NCBI RefSeq assembly: GCF_001280005.1 | Contig: NZ_LGDW01000166.1 | Coordinates: forward strand, 1-64,000 | Direction of reading: 5' to 3' | Source: Streptomyces sp. NRRL WC-3618 | Lineage (GTDB): Bacteria; Actinomycetota; Actinomycetes; Streptomycetales; Streptomycetaceae | Length of the DNA stretch: 64,000 nucleotides | In this document: in pieces, positions 40,934-49,518 of the stretch | Layout: every line of letters begins with the position of its first letter | Numbering within the stretch: the stretch's first letter is position 1 | The notes under the pieces: model-generated | Databases searched by the model: none | What the model saw: only the letters and a program-made list of their open reading frames with translations | Told to the model about the DNA's origin: nothing | Position numbers and translations under genes: made by a program

Positions 40934-42694
40934 TCAGCCGACGGTGCCGGTCACCGAGCTTCCGGACCTCGTCACGTGGTACGTCACGGTGGCTCCGCTC
41001 CAGAAGTGGAAGGTGAGCGTCGCCTGCGCGTTGTCCCGCAGTGAGTTGACGAACTTCGGGGTGAGGAGGAGAGCGTTGCCCGGGTAGTCGGGGGAGAAGG
41101 CTTCGTTGAACTCCTGATAGGGGGTCCAGCTCGCCGGGCCGGCGTTGCCGCCGTCGCCGTACGTGGCCTCCATGGTCGCCAACTGGTCACCGCGGAACTG
41201 GGTCGGGATGGTGACACCGTTGGTGTCGCCGGTCGCGTCCGAGAGCACCGGCCTGTCGTACGAGGTGATGTAGATCTTCCAGGGCAGGCCCCGGGTGAAC
41301 CGGGCCTCGACGGTCGCGTTGACCCCGTAGGCGCGGTTGCCGACGAGCCGGGTGAGCGCGGCGGCGGTGAGAGTGAGTTGGTTGCCGGAGACGGTGTAGT
41401 CCCTGCCCCGGACGAGCCTGGTGTTGCCCGCACAGAGCCCCAGGAAGGTACCGCCGTTCGGGTTCAGGGTGAGTGTCCTGGCGGTGATCGCACTCGACTT
41501 CGCCAGGAAGACCCGGTCGGAGGAGGCGGTTCCGGAGCGGGTGGTCCAGCTCGACTTGATCTGCTCGATGAGGGCGGGGTCGCGCCACTGCAGCGTGCCG
41601 CGGTCCAGGAAGTTGTAGGCGTCCCACAGAGCCGTGGTCACTTTGGCCGCGCGGGCCTCGTAGCCGAACTGCTCGAAGTACTTGAGGGCCTCGCCCTGTT
41701 CGACGCGGGCGGGGTGGAACTGGTCGGGGTACGACAGCAGGCCGAACTCGCCCAGGTAGACGGGGATTCCCTTGGACGTCAGGGTGTCGCGGATCCGGGT
41801 GAAGGAGTCCGTCATGTCCTTCTGCGAGGTGGCGTCGAACTGCGTGCCGCCCGCGATGTTCACACTGAACGGCCAGTAGCCGTAGTAGTGCACCGTGGCG
41901 ACGAGGTTGGGGTCGTTCAGCGACTTCATCTCGGCGGCCAGGACGTCCAGGAACTCCTGGCCGGCGTTGGTGTGGAGGCTGGGCAGCATGAGCAGACGGG
42001 TCGCGTTGCCGCCGCCGGACTGGCGTACCACGGTGTGGAAGGCGGTGTTGAGTTCGTTGTTGTACTGGTTGCCCTGGGCGTCGGTGGTGTTGTTGAACTG
42101 CGGTTCGTTGTTGCTCTCGAAGAGCAGCGACCGCGGGGAGTCGCGGAACGTGGCCGCGATCTGCGTCCACGTGGCCTTGAAGCGGGCCACGACGTTGTCG
42201 TGGTCGCTGGGCATGTCGGCGATCCACTGCCAGGAGTCGTGATGCACGTTGAGCACGACGCCGAGACCGTCGGCCAGCGCCCAGTCGACCACCTGCTTGA
42301 CGCGGTTCATCCACGTCGCGTCGATCGTGTAGGGAGCGGTGGCCGACTGGTGGCCGCTCCAGGTGACGGGGATGCGGACGCTGCGGAAGCCCTGCGCCTT
42401 GATGGTGTCGAACAGGGCCTTGGTGGCCGGCGGGTTGCCCCACGAGGTCTCGTCGGGGATGGCGTCGAGGGTGTTGCCCAGGTTCCAGCTGGGCTGCATC
42501 GCTGCCACCGCGTCCATCGGGGCGGCGGCGGGTCTGGACAGCGGGAGCCGGGTGGGAGAGGCGTCCTTGTGGCTCGGCAGGGCGAACGCGGTGGTGCTGG
42601 TCAGCGCCATCGCGGCGAGCAGCGCCAGGACGAGGGTGAACAGGCGGCCGGGGCCGTGAGTGCTGCGCTGGGGGTGGTGTGGTGTTCCCTTCAT
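40934..42694 (-). CDS. Secreted GH5 beta-glucanase with CBM_X2 and CBM46-like modules
   Basis: The 586-residue protein has a signal peptide (LFTLVLALLAAMALTSTTAFA). Its GH5 catalytic domain (about 60-385) shows WNLGNTLDA, VRIPVTWSGH, LNVHHDSWQW, the acid/base Glu in FESNNEPQF, HYYGYWPFS and the nucleophile Glu in YLGEFGLLS. After it come an Ig-like CBM_X2 segment (SSDRVFLAKSSAITARTLTL to RAYGVNATV) and a C-terminal beta-sandwich ending LTFHFWSGATVTYHV, the order GH5-CBM_X2-CBM46 known from GH5_4 enzymes acting on mixed-linkage glucan and xyloglucan. It is the last of three leftward glycosidase genes. ATG 42694 follows GAGGG. Confidence 0.88.
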   Translation of the reverse strand: MKGTPHHPQRSTHGPGRLFTLVLALLAAMALTSTTAFALPSHKDASPTRLPLSRPAAAPMDAVAAMQPSWNLGNTLDAIPDETSWGNPPATKALFDTIKAQGFRSVRIPVTWSGHQSATAPYTIDATWMNRVKQVVDWALADGLGVVLNVHHDSWQWIADMPSDHDNVVARFKATWTQIAATFRDSPRSLLFESNNEPQFNNTTDAQGNQYNNELNTAFHTVVRQSGGGNATRLLMLPSLHTNAGQEFLDVLAAEMKSLNDPNLVATVHYYGYWPFSVNIAGGTQFDATSQKDMTDSFTRIRDTLTSKGIPVYLGEFGLLSYPDQFHPARVEQGEALKYFEQFGYEARAAKVTTALWDAYNFLDRGTLQWRDPALIEQIKSSWTTRSGTASSDRVFLAKSSAITARTLTLNPNGGTFLGLCAGNTRLVRGRDYTVSGNQLTLTAAALTRLVGNRAYGVNATVEARFTRGLPWKIYITSYDRPVLSDATGDTNGVTIPTQFRGDQLATMEATYGDGGNAGPASWTPYQEFNEAFSPDYPGNALLLTPKFVNSLRDNAQATLTFHFWSGATVTYHVTRSGSSVTGTVG

Positions 42695-42714
42695 CTTCGA
42701 TCCCTCTCTGTCGG

Positions 42715-42735
42715 CCGGGCGGGTGTTTCGCCCGG
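42715..42735 (-). terminator. Short hairpin between GH43 and GH5 genes
   Basis: CCGGGCG (42715-42721) pairs with CGCCCGG (42729-42735) around a 7-nt loop. It could reduce read-through from the GH43 gene into the GH5 gene. Confidence 0.4.
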
Positions 42736-42764
42736 GGGAATGGCGAGGCCGGCCGTCCTCGGGT

Positions 42765-44273
42765 TCAGGAGGCGGACTGCTCGTAGTCGAACCAGTCGAA
42801 GTGGACCGTGCCGGCCGCGGCGTACATGCCGATGACCCGGCCGGTGAAGCCGCCGGCCACCTCGGTCGACAGATAGCGGCCGTCGAGGGCGCCGAGCACG
42901 CTGAACGTGCCGTCCGGCTCCTCGACGCCGAACGTCACCGTGTCCGGCCCGGTGCGGGCGTCCCGGGCCGGCGTGGCGGAGACGCGGACACCGAGGACCA
43001 CGGGCCCGGCCGGTACCGACCGGGACCCCAGGACGGTGCGCAGCGGTCCGACGCGGCCGACGACGCGCACCTCGCCCTCGGACGCCTCGATCTCGTAGTG
43101 GTGCTCCTCGTCCAGGCGCACGGCGAGACCGCCGCGCCCCTGAGCCGGGTCGATCCGGGTGCGCGCCTCGCAGGCCAGGTGTTGCTGGCGGCGGCCCACG
43201 AACACGACGTCCGGCTCGTCCAGGGAGCCGCCCCGGGCGCGCAGCGTCAGCCAGCCGGACCGTTCCTTGGTGGTGCAGTGTTCCGTCGAACGGTCGCGCA
43301 GGGAGATCCACTGCGGCCGCAGTTCGCCGCCGTCGAAGTCGTCCCGGACCGCCTCGACGGGACCGGGGACGAGCGGCCAGGCGGGCGCGGGCAGTTCGGA
43401 AGTCACCGTGCCGACGACGGGCCAGCCGTCCACCCATTCGACGGGCGCCAGGAAGGTCTCACGGCCCATCACATGCCAGCCCGGGGTTCCACCGCGCGGC
43501 CGGACGCCCAGCAGCACCAGCCACCACGAGCCGTCGGGCCCCTGGACCAGGTCCGCGTGGCCGGTGTTCTGGATGGGCTCGTCGGTGCCGCGGTGAGTGA
43601 GGACCGGGTTGTCCGGGCACGGCTCGAACGGGCCCGCCGGTGTACGTCCACGGGCGATCGAGACGCCGTGGCAGCGCTCGGTGCCGCCCTCGGCGATGAG
43701 CAGGTACCAGTAGTCGCCGATCCGGTACAGGTGCGGTGCTTCCGGCGCCTTGGCGCCCGGGGCCCCGGACCAGAGCTTCCGCGGCGGTCCGAACGTCTCC
43801 CCGGCGTCCAGGTCGATGCGCACCTGCGCGACTCCCGCGACCGTGCACCAGCACGTGCCGTCCTCGTCCCACGCGAGGTCCGGGTCGATGCCGGGGACCC
43901 CGGGCAGCCGGATCGGGTCGGACCAGGGCCCGGCCGGATCGGTGGCGGTGAACAGCAGGTTGCCTTCGCCCTCCGACACATTGGTGACGATCAGCCAGAA
44001 ACGGCCCTCGTGGTGGCGCAGGGTGGGGGCATAGATTCCGCCGGACGACAGGGCCGCGGTCAGGCGGAGCTGGGCCGGCCGGTCGAGGGCGTTGCCGATC
44101 TGCGTCCAGTGGATCAGGTCGCGGCTGTGGAAGACGGGGATGCCGGGGAAGTACTCGAAGCTGGAGCAGACGAGGTAGTAGTCGTCGCCCACCCGGCAGA
44201 CGCTGGGGTCGGGGTGGAAGCCGGGGATGACGGGGTTGGGGAAGGTGGCGTCCGCCTGCTGCGTGTCCGACAC
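42765..44273 (-). CDS. GH43 glycoside hydrolase (beta-xylosidase/alpha-arabinofuranosidase)
   Basis: The 502-residue protein begins with the GH43 pattern NPVIPGFHPDPSVCRVGDDYYLV (catalytic base Asp) and has GIDPDLAWDEDG (pKa-modulating Asp), KAPEAPHLYRIGDYWYLLIAEGG (acid Glu) and NTGHADLVQGPDGSWWLVLLGVRP. The C-terminal 180 residues form the usual beta-sandwich of GH43 xylosidases (VRDDFDGGELRPQWISLR to VHFDWFDYEQ). No signal peptide, so it trims imported oligosaccharides (xylose or arabinose side groups) in the cytoplasm. GTG 44273 follows AAGGAC; it lies 60 bp after the GH36 gene on the same strand. Confidence 0.9.
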   Translation of the reverse strand: MSDTQQADATFPNPVIPGFHPDPSVCRVGDDYYLVCSSFEYFPGIPVFHSRDLIHWTQIGNALDRPAQLRLTAALSSGGIYAPTLRHHEGRFWLIVTNVSEGEGNLLFTATDPAGPWSDPIRLPGVPGIDPDLAWDEDGTCWCTVAGVAQVRIDLDAGETFGPPRKLWSGAPGAKAPEAPHLYRIGDYWYLLIAEGGTERCHGVSIARGRTPAGPFEPCPDNPVLTHRGTDEPIQNTGHADLVQGPDGSWWLVLLGVRPRGGTPGWHVMGRETFLAPVEWVDGWPVVGTVTSELPAPAWPLVPGPVEAVRDDFDGGELRPQWISLRDRSTEHCTTKERSGWLTLRARGGSLDEPDVVFVGRRQQHLACEARTRIDPAQGRGGLAVRLDEEHHYEIEASEGEVRVVGRVGPLRTVLGSRSVPAGPVVLGVRVSATPARDARTGPDTVTFGVEEPDGTFSVLGALDGRYLSTEVAGGFTGRVIGMYAAAGTVHFDWFDYEQSAS

Positions 44274-44333
44274 GAGGTCAAGTCCTTTCGGTGGTGCGGT
44301 GGTTGGGTGGGCGCCCTGCGGTGGCGGGCGGCT

Positions 44334-46472
44334 TCAGCGCGCGTCGGGCACCGGGTGGCTCAGGCGGATCAGTACGGCGGACGGAGCCGTGGGCAGGGTC
44401 AGCGTGAGGGCGGCGGTGTGGGGGTTCCAGAAGGCGACGGCCTGGCTCGCGCCGGGGTAGAGCACCTCGGCCTCTACCGCCGAGCCGCCGAGATGGGGCA
44501 GGGGGAGGGACGCGGTGGCCTCGGTGCCGGGGCGGCGCCAGACGGTGAGATACGTGGTGGTGGGAGTACGCAGGGCCAGGGCGAGCCAGGGGTCGTCCCA
44601 GGCGGGAAGGCCGAGGGGCCAGGAGGGCACCGCCTGGGCCAGGTCGGCGCGGACGGCCTTGTAGGTGGCGACGCCCTCGTGGACCAGGGCGAGGGCCTCG
44701 GGCCGCAGCTCGGGGAGCAGGCCGGACAGGTGGATGCGGCCGAGGAGGGTGTTGGCCATGGTGAAGGCCACCTCGTCCTGGGAGTGCTCCGGCAGCGGAT
44801 AGGCCCACACGGCGCCCTGTTCGGGGGTCACGGCGGTCGGTGCGGAGGCCGCGATGGGGGCGTACAGCTGGAGGTTCTGCTGGTCGCTGGTGGACTGCAG
44901 TTGCAGTCGCGACAGCAGCGCGTAGTCCCAGCGCATGCCGCCGGAGGAGCAGTTCTCCAGCACCAGGTCCGGGTGGCGGTCCAGGACGCCGTCGAGCCAG
45001 TCCAGCTGGGCGCGGTTGTGGCCGAGCAGTCCGGCGCCCGGCGTTTCGCCGGGGTGGGCGCTGGTGCCGGAGCCGGGGTCGATGTTGTGGTCGAGTTTGA
45101 GGTAGCCGACGCCCCACTCGCCGACCAGACGGTCCACGACCTGGTCGAGGTGGGCGCGGGCAGCGGGGTGGCGCAGGTCCAGGTGGTGGCGGCCCGTCTC
45201 CGTGACCCGGACGCCGTCGCGGCGGAAGAACGCCTCGTCGGGCAGGGATTTGGCCATGGGGCTGCGGACCCCGATCACCTCCGGCTCCAGCCACAGCCCG
45301 GGCACCATGCCGCGCTCCCGGATACGGTCCAGCACCTCGTGGATCCCGCGTTCCCCGGGGAACCGGGAAGCGGCGGGCTCCCAGGCGCCGACACTGTCCC
45401 ACCAGCCGCCGTTCTCCCCGTCGTACCAGCCGGCGTCGATCACGAAGTACTCCGCGCCCGCCTCGGCCGCCGCGTCGACGAGGGGCAGCAGCTTCTCCGT
45501 GGTGGGGTCGCCCATCAGGCAGTTCATGTAGTCGTTGAAGATGACGGGCAGGCGCCGGTGGTCGGCGTGCGGGCGGCGCAGGGCGCGGCGGTAGCGAGTG
45601 AGCGCGGCGAACGCCTCGTCCGGGCCGCCGTCCTCGCTGAAGGCGAGCGCGACGGGCACGGTACGGAACTCCGCGCCCGCCTCCAGCGGATGCCGCCAGC
45701 CGTGGTGGGTGTCGTTCGGGCCGAACATCGCCAGGTAGGCCAGCGTGTCGCGTTCCCCGCACTCCCAGTGCCAGCCGCCGCCGTTGTGCTCGATCTGCCA
45801 CAGCCAGGTGCGGCCCAGGTGATGGTCGGTGAGTCCGCCCATGGGCAGCCGGCCGCAGCTGGACCACACGCCCCGCCCGGTCTGCGTGAACTCCCCCTTG
45901 CCGTTGCCGTAGACCACGCGGTCGCTGAGAACCGGCGAGGTCACCCGCATGGGCCGGCGCTGCCAGCGGCATTCGGCGACCCAGTCGTTCTCGGCCCACA
46001 GCAGGTCGGCGGCGTCGATGGCCTCCGGCCCGTCCGCGAGGGCGCCCACGACGAGGGAGGAGACCGACTCCAGACGCAGCGTGGTGTCGCCCTCGTTGCG
46101 CAGGACGACCTCGGCGCGCAGCACGGGCACCCCGTCCGGCGAGCGGTAGGTCACCTCCGCGACGAGCCCGGTGTCGGCGTCGTGGAGTTCGACGGTGAGC
46201 ACGTGCCAGTCGCCGTCCTGGGTCACGCGGTGCGCGCGGTACCGCAGCCGCCCGCCGAGGGACGTGTCGATGAGGCGCCCGCCCGACCAGTTGCGGCCGT
46301 GGCCCGCCGCCGTCACCTCGACCAGGGGCAGGGCGGCCCACGAGCGCGGCTCGGGCGATGTCCCGCCGGGGAGGCCGATGCGCGTGAGGCGGGCGGTGCC
46401 GTCCTCGCCGACGCCGATCTCGACCTCCAGGGCCTGGTGTCCCCATCGGAGGAGCTGCGGTGCGCTGGTCAT
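44334..46472 (-). CDS. GH36 alpha-galactosidase
   Basis: The 712-residue protein shows GH36 hallmarks: FNDYMNCLMGDPTTEKLLPLVDAAAEAGAEYFVIDAGWYDG, GMVPGLWLEPEVIG, the nucleophile Asp in GYLKLDHNIDPGSG, ENCSSGGMRWDYALL and the acid/base Asp in STSDQQNLQLY, with an N-terminal beta-supersandwich and a C-terminal beta-sheet domain. It has no signal peptide and would remove alpha-galactosyl units from imported oligosaccharides. GGGGAAGG precedes ATG 46472. Its promoter faces that of the GH3 gene, and a LacI-type palindrome (46496-46508) sits just at its predicted transcript start. Confidence 0.9.
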   Translation of the reverse strand: MTSAPQLLRWGHQALEVEIGVGEDGTARLTRIGLPGGTSPEPRSWAALPLVEVTAAGHGRNWSGGRLIDTSLGGRLRYRAHRVTQDGDWHVLTVELHDADTGLVAEVTYRSPDGVPVLRAEVVLRNEGDTTLRLESVSSLVVGALADGPEAIDAADLLWAENDWVAECRWQRRPMRVTSPVLSDRVVYGNGKGEFTQTGRGVWSSCGRLPMGGLTDHHLGRTWLWQIEHNGGGWHWECGERDTLAYLAMFGPNDTHHGWRHPLEAGAEFRTVPVALAFSEDGGPDEAFAALTRYRRALRRPHADHRRLPVIFNDYMNCLMGDPTTEKLLPLVDAAAEAGAEYFVIDAGWYDGENGGWWDSVGAWEPAASRFPGERGIHEVLDRIRERGMVPGLWLEPEVIGVRSPMAKSLPDEAFFRRDGVRVTETGRHHLDLRHPAARAHLDQVVDRLVGEWGVGYLKLDHNIDPGSGTSAHPGETPGAGLLGHNRAQLDWLDGVLDRHPDLVLENCSSGGMRWDYALLSRLQLQSTSDQQNLQLYAPIAASAPTAVTPEQGAVWAYPLPEHSQDEVAFTMANTLLGRIHLSGLLPELRPEALALVHEGVATYKAVRADLAQAVPSWPLGLPAWDDPWLALALRTPTTTYLTVWRRPGTEATASLPLPHLGGSAVEAEVLYPGASQAVAFWNPHTAALTLTLPTAPSAVLIRLSHPVPDAR

Positions 46473-46495
46473 CGATGCCTTCCCCTTTGAATTCG

Positions 46496-46508
46496 TCGAA
46501 GCGCTTCA
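46496..46508. promoter_or_regulatory. LacI-type operator 1 (TCGAAGCGCTTCA)
   Basis: The core GAAGCGCTTC is a perfect 10-bp palindrome of the CG-centred type bound by LacI-family repressors. It lies 23 bp upstream of the GH36 start, immediately downstream of that gene's predicted transcription start. Confidence 0.7.
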
Positions 46509-46518
46509 CCTGGCGGCG

Positions 46519-46547
46519 ACGTTAATGACATGTTTCTCGCGAAACAA
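46519..46547 (-). promoter_or_regulatory. Candidate promoter of the GH36-GH43-GH5 genes
   Basis: On the minus strand TTGTTT (46547-46542) and TAACGT (46524-46519) are spaced by 17 bp. The -35 overlaps a TGTTTC-N4-GAAACA inverted repeat (46531-46546), a possible second regulatory site. Confidence 0.5.
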
Positions 46548-46561
46548 GAGATAGCAGGGCT

Positions 46562-46574
46562 AGGAAACTTTCCT
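46562..46574. promoter_or_regulatory. GGAAA-C-TTTCC palindrome, xylan-gene-type motif
   Basis: AGGAAACTTTCCT is a perfect inverted repeat about a central C. It resembles the GAAANTTTC motif I remember upstream of xylanase genes in Streptomyces. It lies midway between the divergent promoters. Confidence 0.45.
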
Positions 46575-46614
46575 TCCCGCAGATCATTGACAGCCAGCGG
46601 GGCTGGTGGCAGCG

Positions 46615-46627
46615 TCGAAGCGCTTCA
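46615..46627. promoter_or_regulatory. LacI-type operator 2 (TCGAAGCGCTTCA)
   Basis: A second identical 13-mer lies 35 bp upstream of the GH3 GTG. A plausible promoter (TTGACA 46587-46592, 17 bp, CAGCGT 46610-46615) would start transcription inside it, so bound repressor should block the GH3-GH1 transcript. Confidence 0.7.
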
Positions 46628-46662
46628 ACAGCTTGCCGCCAGTCTGCTTAGGGGTCCGTCTC

Positions 46663-49518
46663 GTGGGTTCTTCGTCCCTGTCCGTCGCCCACCACCTCCC
46701 GTTCCGCGACCCGGCGCTGCCGGTCGGCAAGCGCGTCGACGACCTGCTCGGACGGCTCACGCTCGACGAACGGCTCGCCCTGCTGCACCAGTACACGCCG
46801 GGCGTCGAACGCCTCGGTGTCGCCGCGTTCCGTACCGGCACGGAGGCGCTGCACGGGGTGTCCTGGCTCGGCGTGGCGACGGTCTTCCCGCAGGCCGTGG
46901 GGTTGGGCGCGACCTGGGACGAGGACCTGGTCCGCGAGGTGGCCGAGGCCGTCTCGGTCGAAGTGCGCGCCTTCCACTACCACCGTCCGACGGCGAACGG
47001 CATCGCCGTCAACAGCCTGCAGACATGGGCGCCCGTGGTGAACCTGCTGCGCGACCCCCGATGGGGCCGCAACGAGGAGGGCTACTCCGAGGACCCGACC
47101 CACACCGCGCGCCTCGGTACGGCCTACTGCCGGGGCCTGGCCGGCGACCACCCCGACTTCCTGCGCGCCGCCCCGGTGCTCAAGCACTTCCTCGCCTACA
47201 ACAACGAGAACGACCGCTGCGTCACCTCCTCCGGCCTGCGCCCCCGTGTCCTACAGGAATACGACCTGGCCGCGTTCCGCCCGATCATCGCCTCCGGCGC
47301 GGCCACCGGCGCGATGGCCGCCTACAACCTGGTCAACGGCCGCCCCTGCCACGTCAGTCCGCTCATCGAGGACGAGCTGCGGCGTTGGGCCCGGCCGACC
47401 GGCCACGAACTGTTCGTGGTCAGCGACGAGGAAGCACCCTGCAACCTGGTGGAGCAGGAGCACTATTTCGACGACCACCCCACGTCCCACGCCGCCGCGC
47501 TGAAAGCCGGCATCGACAGCTTCACCGACCACCGCGAGGACAGCGCGACCGTGATCGGCCGACTGCGCGAGGCCGTGGAGAGCGGACTGATCGAGGAGGA
47601 GGACGTCAACCAGGCGGTGCGCCGCCAGCTGCAACTCCGCTTCCGACTTGGCGAGTTCGACCCCGACCTCGACCCGTACGCCGGTATCGGCCCGGAAGTG
47701 ATCGACAGCCCGGAGCACCGCGCCCTCGCCCTGCGCGCCGCGACCGAGTCGGTGGTCCTGCTCAAGAACGACGGACTGCTGCCCCTCCGGGCGGACCGGG
47801 CACCGCGCATCGCCGTCATCGGCCCGCACGCGGACACCCTGTACGAGGACTGGTACAGCGGCACCCTGCCCTACCAGGTCGGCATCGCGTCCGCCCTGCG
47901 CGCGACGGCGGGTGACGTCGTCACCGTGGAGGCCGCCGACCGGATCGTCCTGCGCTCCCGCACCACGGGCGAACCACTCGGCGCGGCCGCGTACGACGTC
48001 TGCGAGTGGGGCGACGGGGTGCTCACCCTGCGGGACGCCGACACCGGCCGCTACCTCACCCGCAAGGACGACGACTCGCTCGTCACCGAGGACACGCTGA
48101 TCAAGAGCTGGTTCGTCAACCAGACCTTCCTGGTGGAACCCGACCCGTCCGGCGACCGGGACACCGTTCTCCTGCGCAACGTCTTCAGCGGCCGCTACGC
48201 GGTCGTCGACCCGGACGACGGCAGGGTCACCGCCACCGCCGACAGCCCGCGCGAAGCCGAACGCTGGCAGCGCGAACTGCTGCGGGACGGCATGGCGGAG
48301 GCCCGTCGCGCCGCCGCGGCGGCCGATGTCGCCGTCGTCGTCCTCGGCAACCACCCGCTCATCAACGGCCGCGAGACCGAGGACCGTACGGGCATCGCCC
48401 TGCCCGCCACCCAGGAGGCCCTGCTGCGCGAGGTCGCCGCGGTCCGTCCGCAGACCGCGCTGGTCGTCATGAGCAGCTACCCCTACGCCCTCGACTGGGC
48501 CGACAAGCACCTGCCCGCCGTGGTGTGGACCTCCCACGGCGGGCAGGAAACAGGCCGGGCGCTGGCCGCCGTACTCCTCGGCGAGGCCGATCCGTCGGGC
48601 CGGCTGCCGCAGACCTGGTACCGGGGCGACGAGGAGCTCCCGCCCCGGCTGGACTACGACGTCATCAAGGCCGGCTGGACCTACCAGTACCACCGCGACG
48701 CATCCCTGTACCCCTTCGGCCACGGCCTGTCCTACACCGACTTCACCTACGGCGACCTGCGGCTGTCCACGCCGGTGGTGCCGCAGGACGGCGCGCTCGA
48801 CGCCACGGTGACCCTGTCCAACTCCGGGGCGCGGCCCGGCAGCGAGGTGGTCCAGCTCTACGTCCGTGCCGTGGACGCCCGCTACGAGGCGCCCCGGCTG
48901 AAGCTCGCCGACTTCCGCAAGGTGCGCCTGGAGCCGGGGGAGAGCCGGGAGGTGTCCTTCCGGCTCGCCGCCGGTCAGCTCGCCCACTGGGACGTGACCA
49001 CCGACGCCTTCACCGTGGACCCGGGCGCCTACGAGGTCCTCGTCGCCCGTTCCGCCGAACACCTCGTCCTCGCCGCGCCGTTGACCGTGACCGGGACGGC
49101 CCCCGCACCCCGGGTGGTGGCCGGCCGGCGCACCCGGGCCGCCGACTTCGACGACTACACGGCCGTCACCCTCGTCGATGCCACCCGCCTCGCCGGCGAC
49201 GCGGTCACCCCGGCCGATCCCGCTCGCCCGGCGGCGCTGCTGTTCAGGTCCGTCGACCTGTCCGGCGTCACCCGTTTCGAGGCGGAGACCGCGCGCGAGA
49301 GTGCCGGGCCGGGTGAGGCCCGCATCGAGGTCAGGGCCGGCGACCGGCTCCTGGCGTCGCTGGCTCCACCGGTCACCGGCAGCCGCTACACGTGGACGAC
49401 AGTGACCGCCGAAACGGCCGCCCCCGGCGACGGCCCCCACGACCTGTACCTGACCCTGCACGGCGACTTCCGCCTCGCCTCCTTCACCTTCGGCTCCGCC
49501 GAGAACGGAACGGTATGA
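46663..49518 (+). CDS. GH3 beta-glycosidase with beta-trefoil-like insertion and CBM6-like C-terminus
   Basis: The 951-residue protein has a GH3 N-terminal TIM barrel (LLGRLTLDERLALLHQYTPG, TWAPVVNLLRDPRWGRNEEGYSEDP, LKHFLAYNNENDR, nucleophile Asp in LFVVSDEEAP), the GH3-C domain (VVLLKNDGLLPL, VVWTSHGGQETGRALAAVLLGEADPSGRLPQTWY) and an FnIII-like domain. Between the halves (about residues 425-545) is an insert with RDADTGRYLT and NVFSGRYAVVD, beta-trefoil-like, where many GH3 enzymes have PA14. Residues about 825-946 look like a CBM6-type module. GTG 46663 is chosen because the longer frame runs through operator 2. No signal peptide: acts on imported beta-glucosides or xylosides. Confidence 0.85.
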   Translation: MGSSSLSVAHHLPFRDPALPVGKRVDDLLGRLTLDERLALLHQYTPGVERLGVAAFRTGTEALHGVSWLGVATVFPQAVGLGATWDEDLVREVAEAVSVEVRAFHYHRPTANGIAVNSLQTWAPVVNLLRDPRWGRNEEGYSEDPTHTARLGTAYCRGLAGDHPDFLRAAPVLKHFLAYNNENDRCVTSSGLRPRVLQEYDLAAFRPIIASGAATGAMAAYNLVNGRPCHVSPLIEDELRRWARPTGHELFVVSDEEAPCNLVEQEHYFDDHPTSHAAALKAGIDSFTDHREDSATVIGRLREAVESGLIEEEDVNQAVRRQLQLRFRLGEFDPDLDPYAGIGPEVIDSPEHRALALRAATESVVLLKNDGLLPLRADRAPRIAVIGPHADTLYEDWYSGTLPYQVGIASALRATAGDVVTVEAADRIVLRSRTTGEPLGAAAYDVCEWGDGVLTLRDADTGRYLTRKDDDSLVTEDTLIKSWFVNQTFLVEPDPSGDRDTVLLRNVFSGRYAVVDPDDGRVTATADSPREAERWQRELLRDGMAEARRAAAAADVAVVVLGNHPLINGRETEDRTGIALPATQEALLREVAAVRPQTALVVMSSYPYALDWADKHLPAVVWTSHGGQETGRALAAVLLGEADPSGRLPQTWYRGDEELPPRLDYDVIKAGWTYQYHRDASLYPFGHGLSYTDFTYGDLRLSTPVVPQDGALDATVTLSNSGARPGSEVVQLYVRAVDARYEAPRLKLADFRKVRLEPGESREVSFRLAAGQLAHWDVTTDAFTVDPGAYEVLVARSAEHLVLAAPLTVTGTAPAPRVVAGRRTRAADFDDYTAVTLVDATRLAGDAVTPADPARPAALLFRSVDLSGVTRFEAETARESAGPGEARIEVRAGDRLLASLAPPVTGSRYTWTTVTAETAAPGDGPHDLYLTLHGDFRLASFTFGSAENGTV

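Noticed and set aside
42660..46490. A 1276-codon open frame on the plus strand
   Set aside because: It lies antisense to the GH43 and GH36 genes and has no recognisable motif; absence of stops follows from GC bias.
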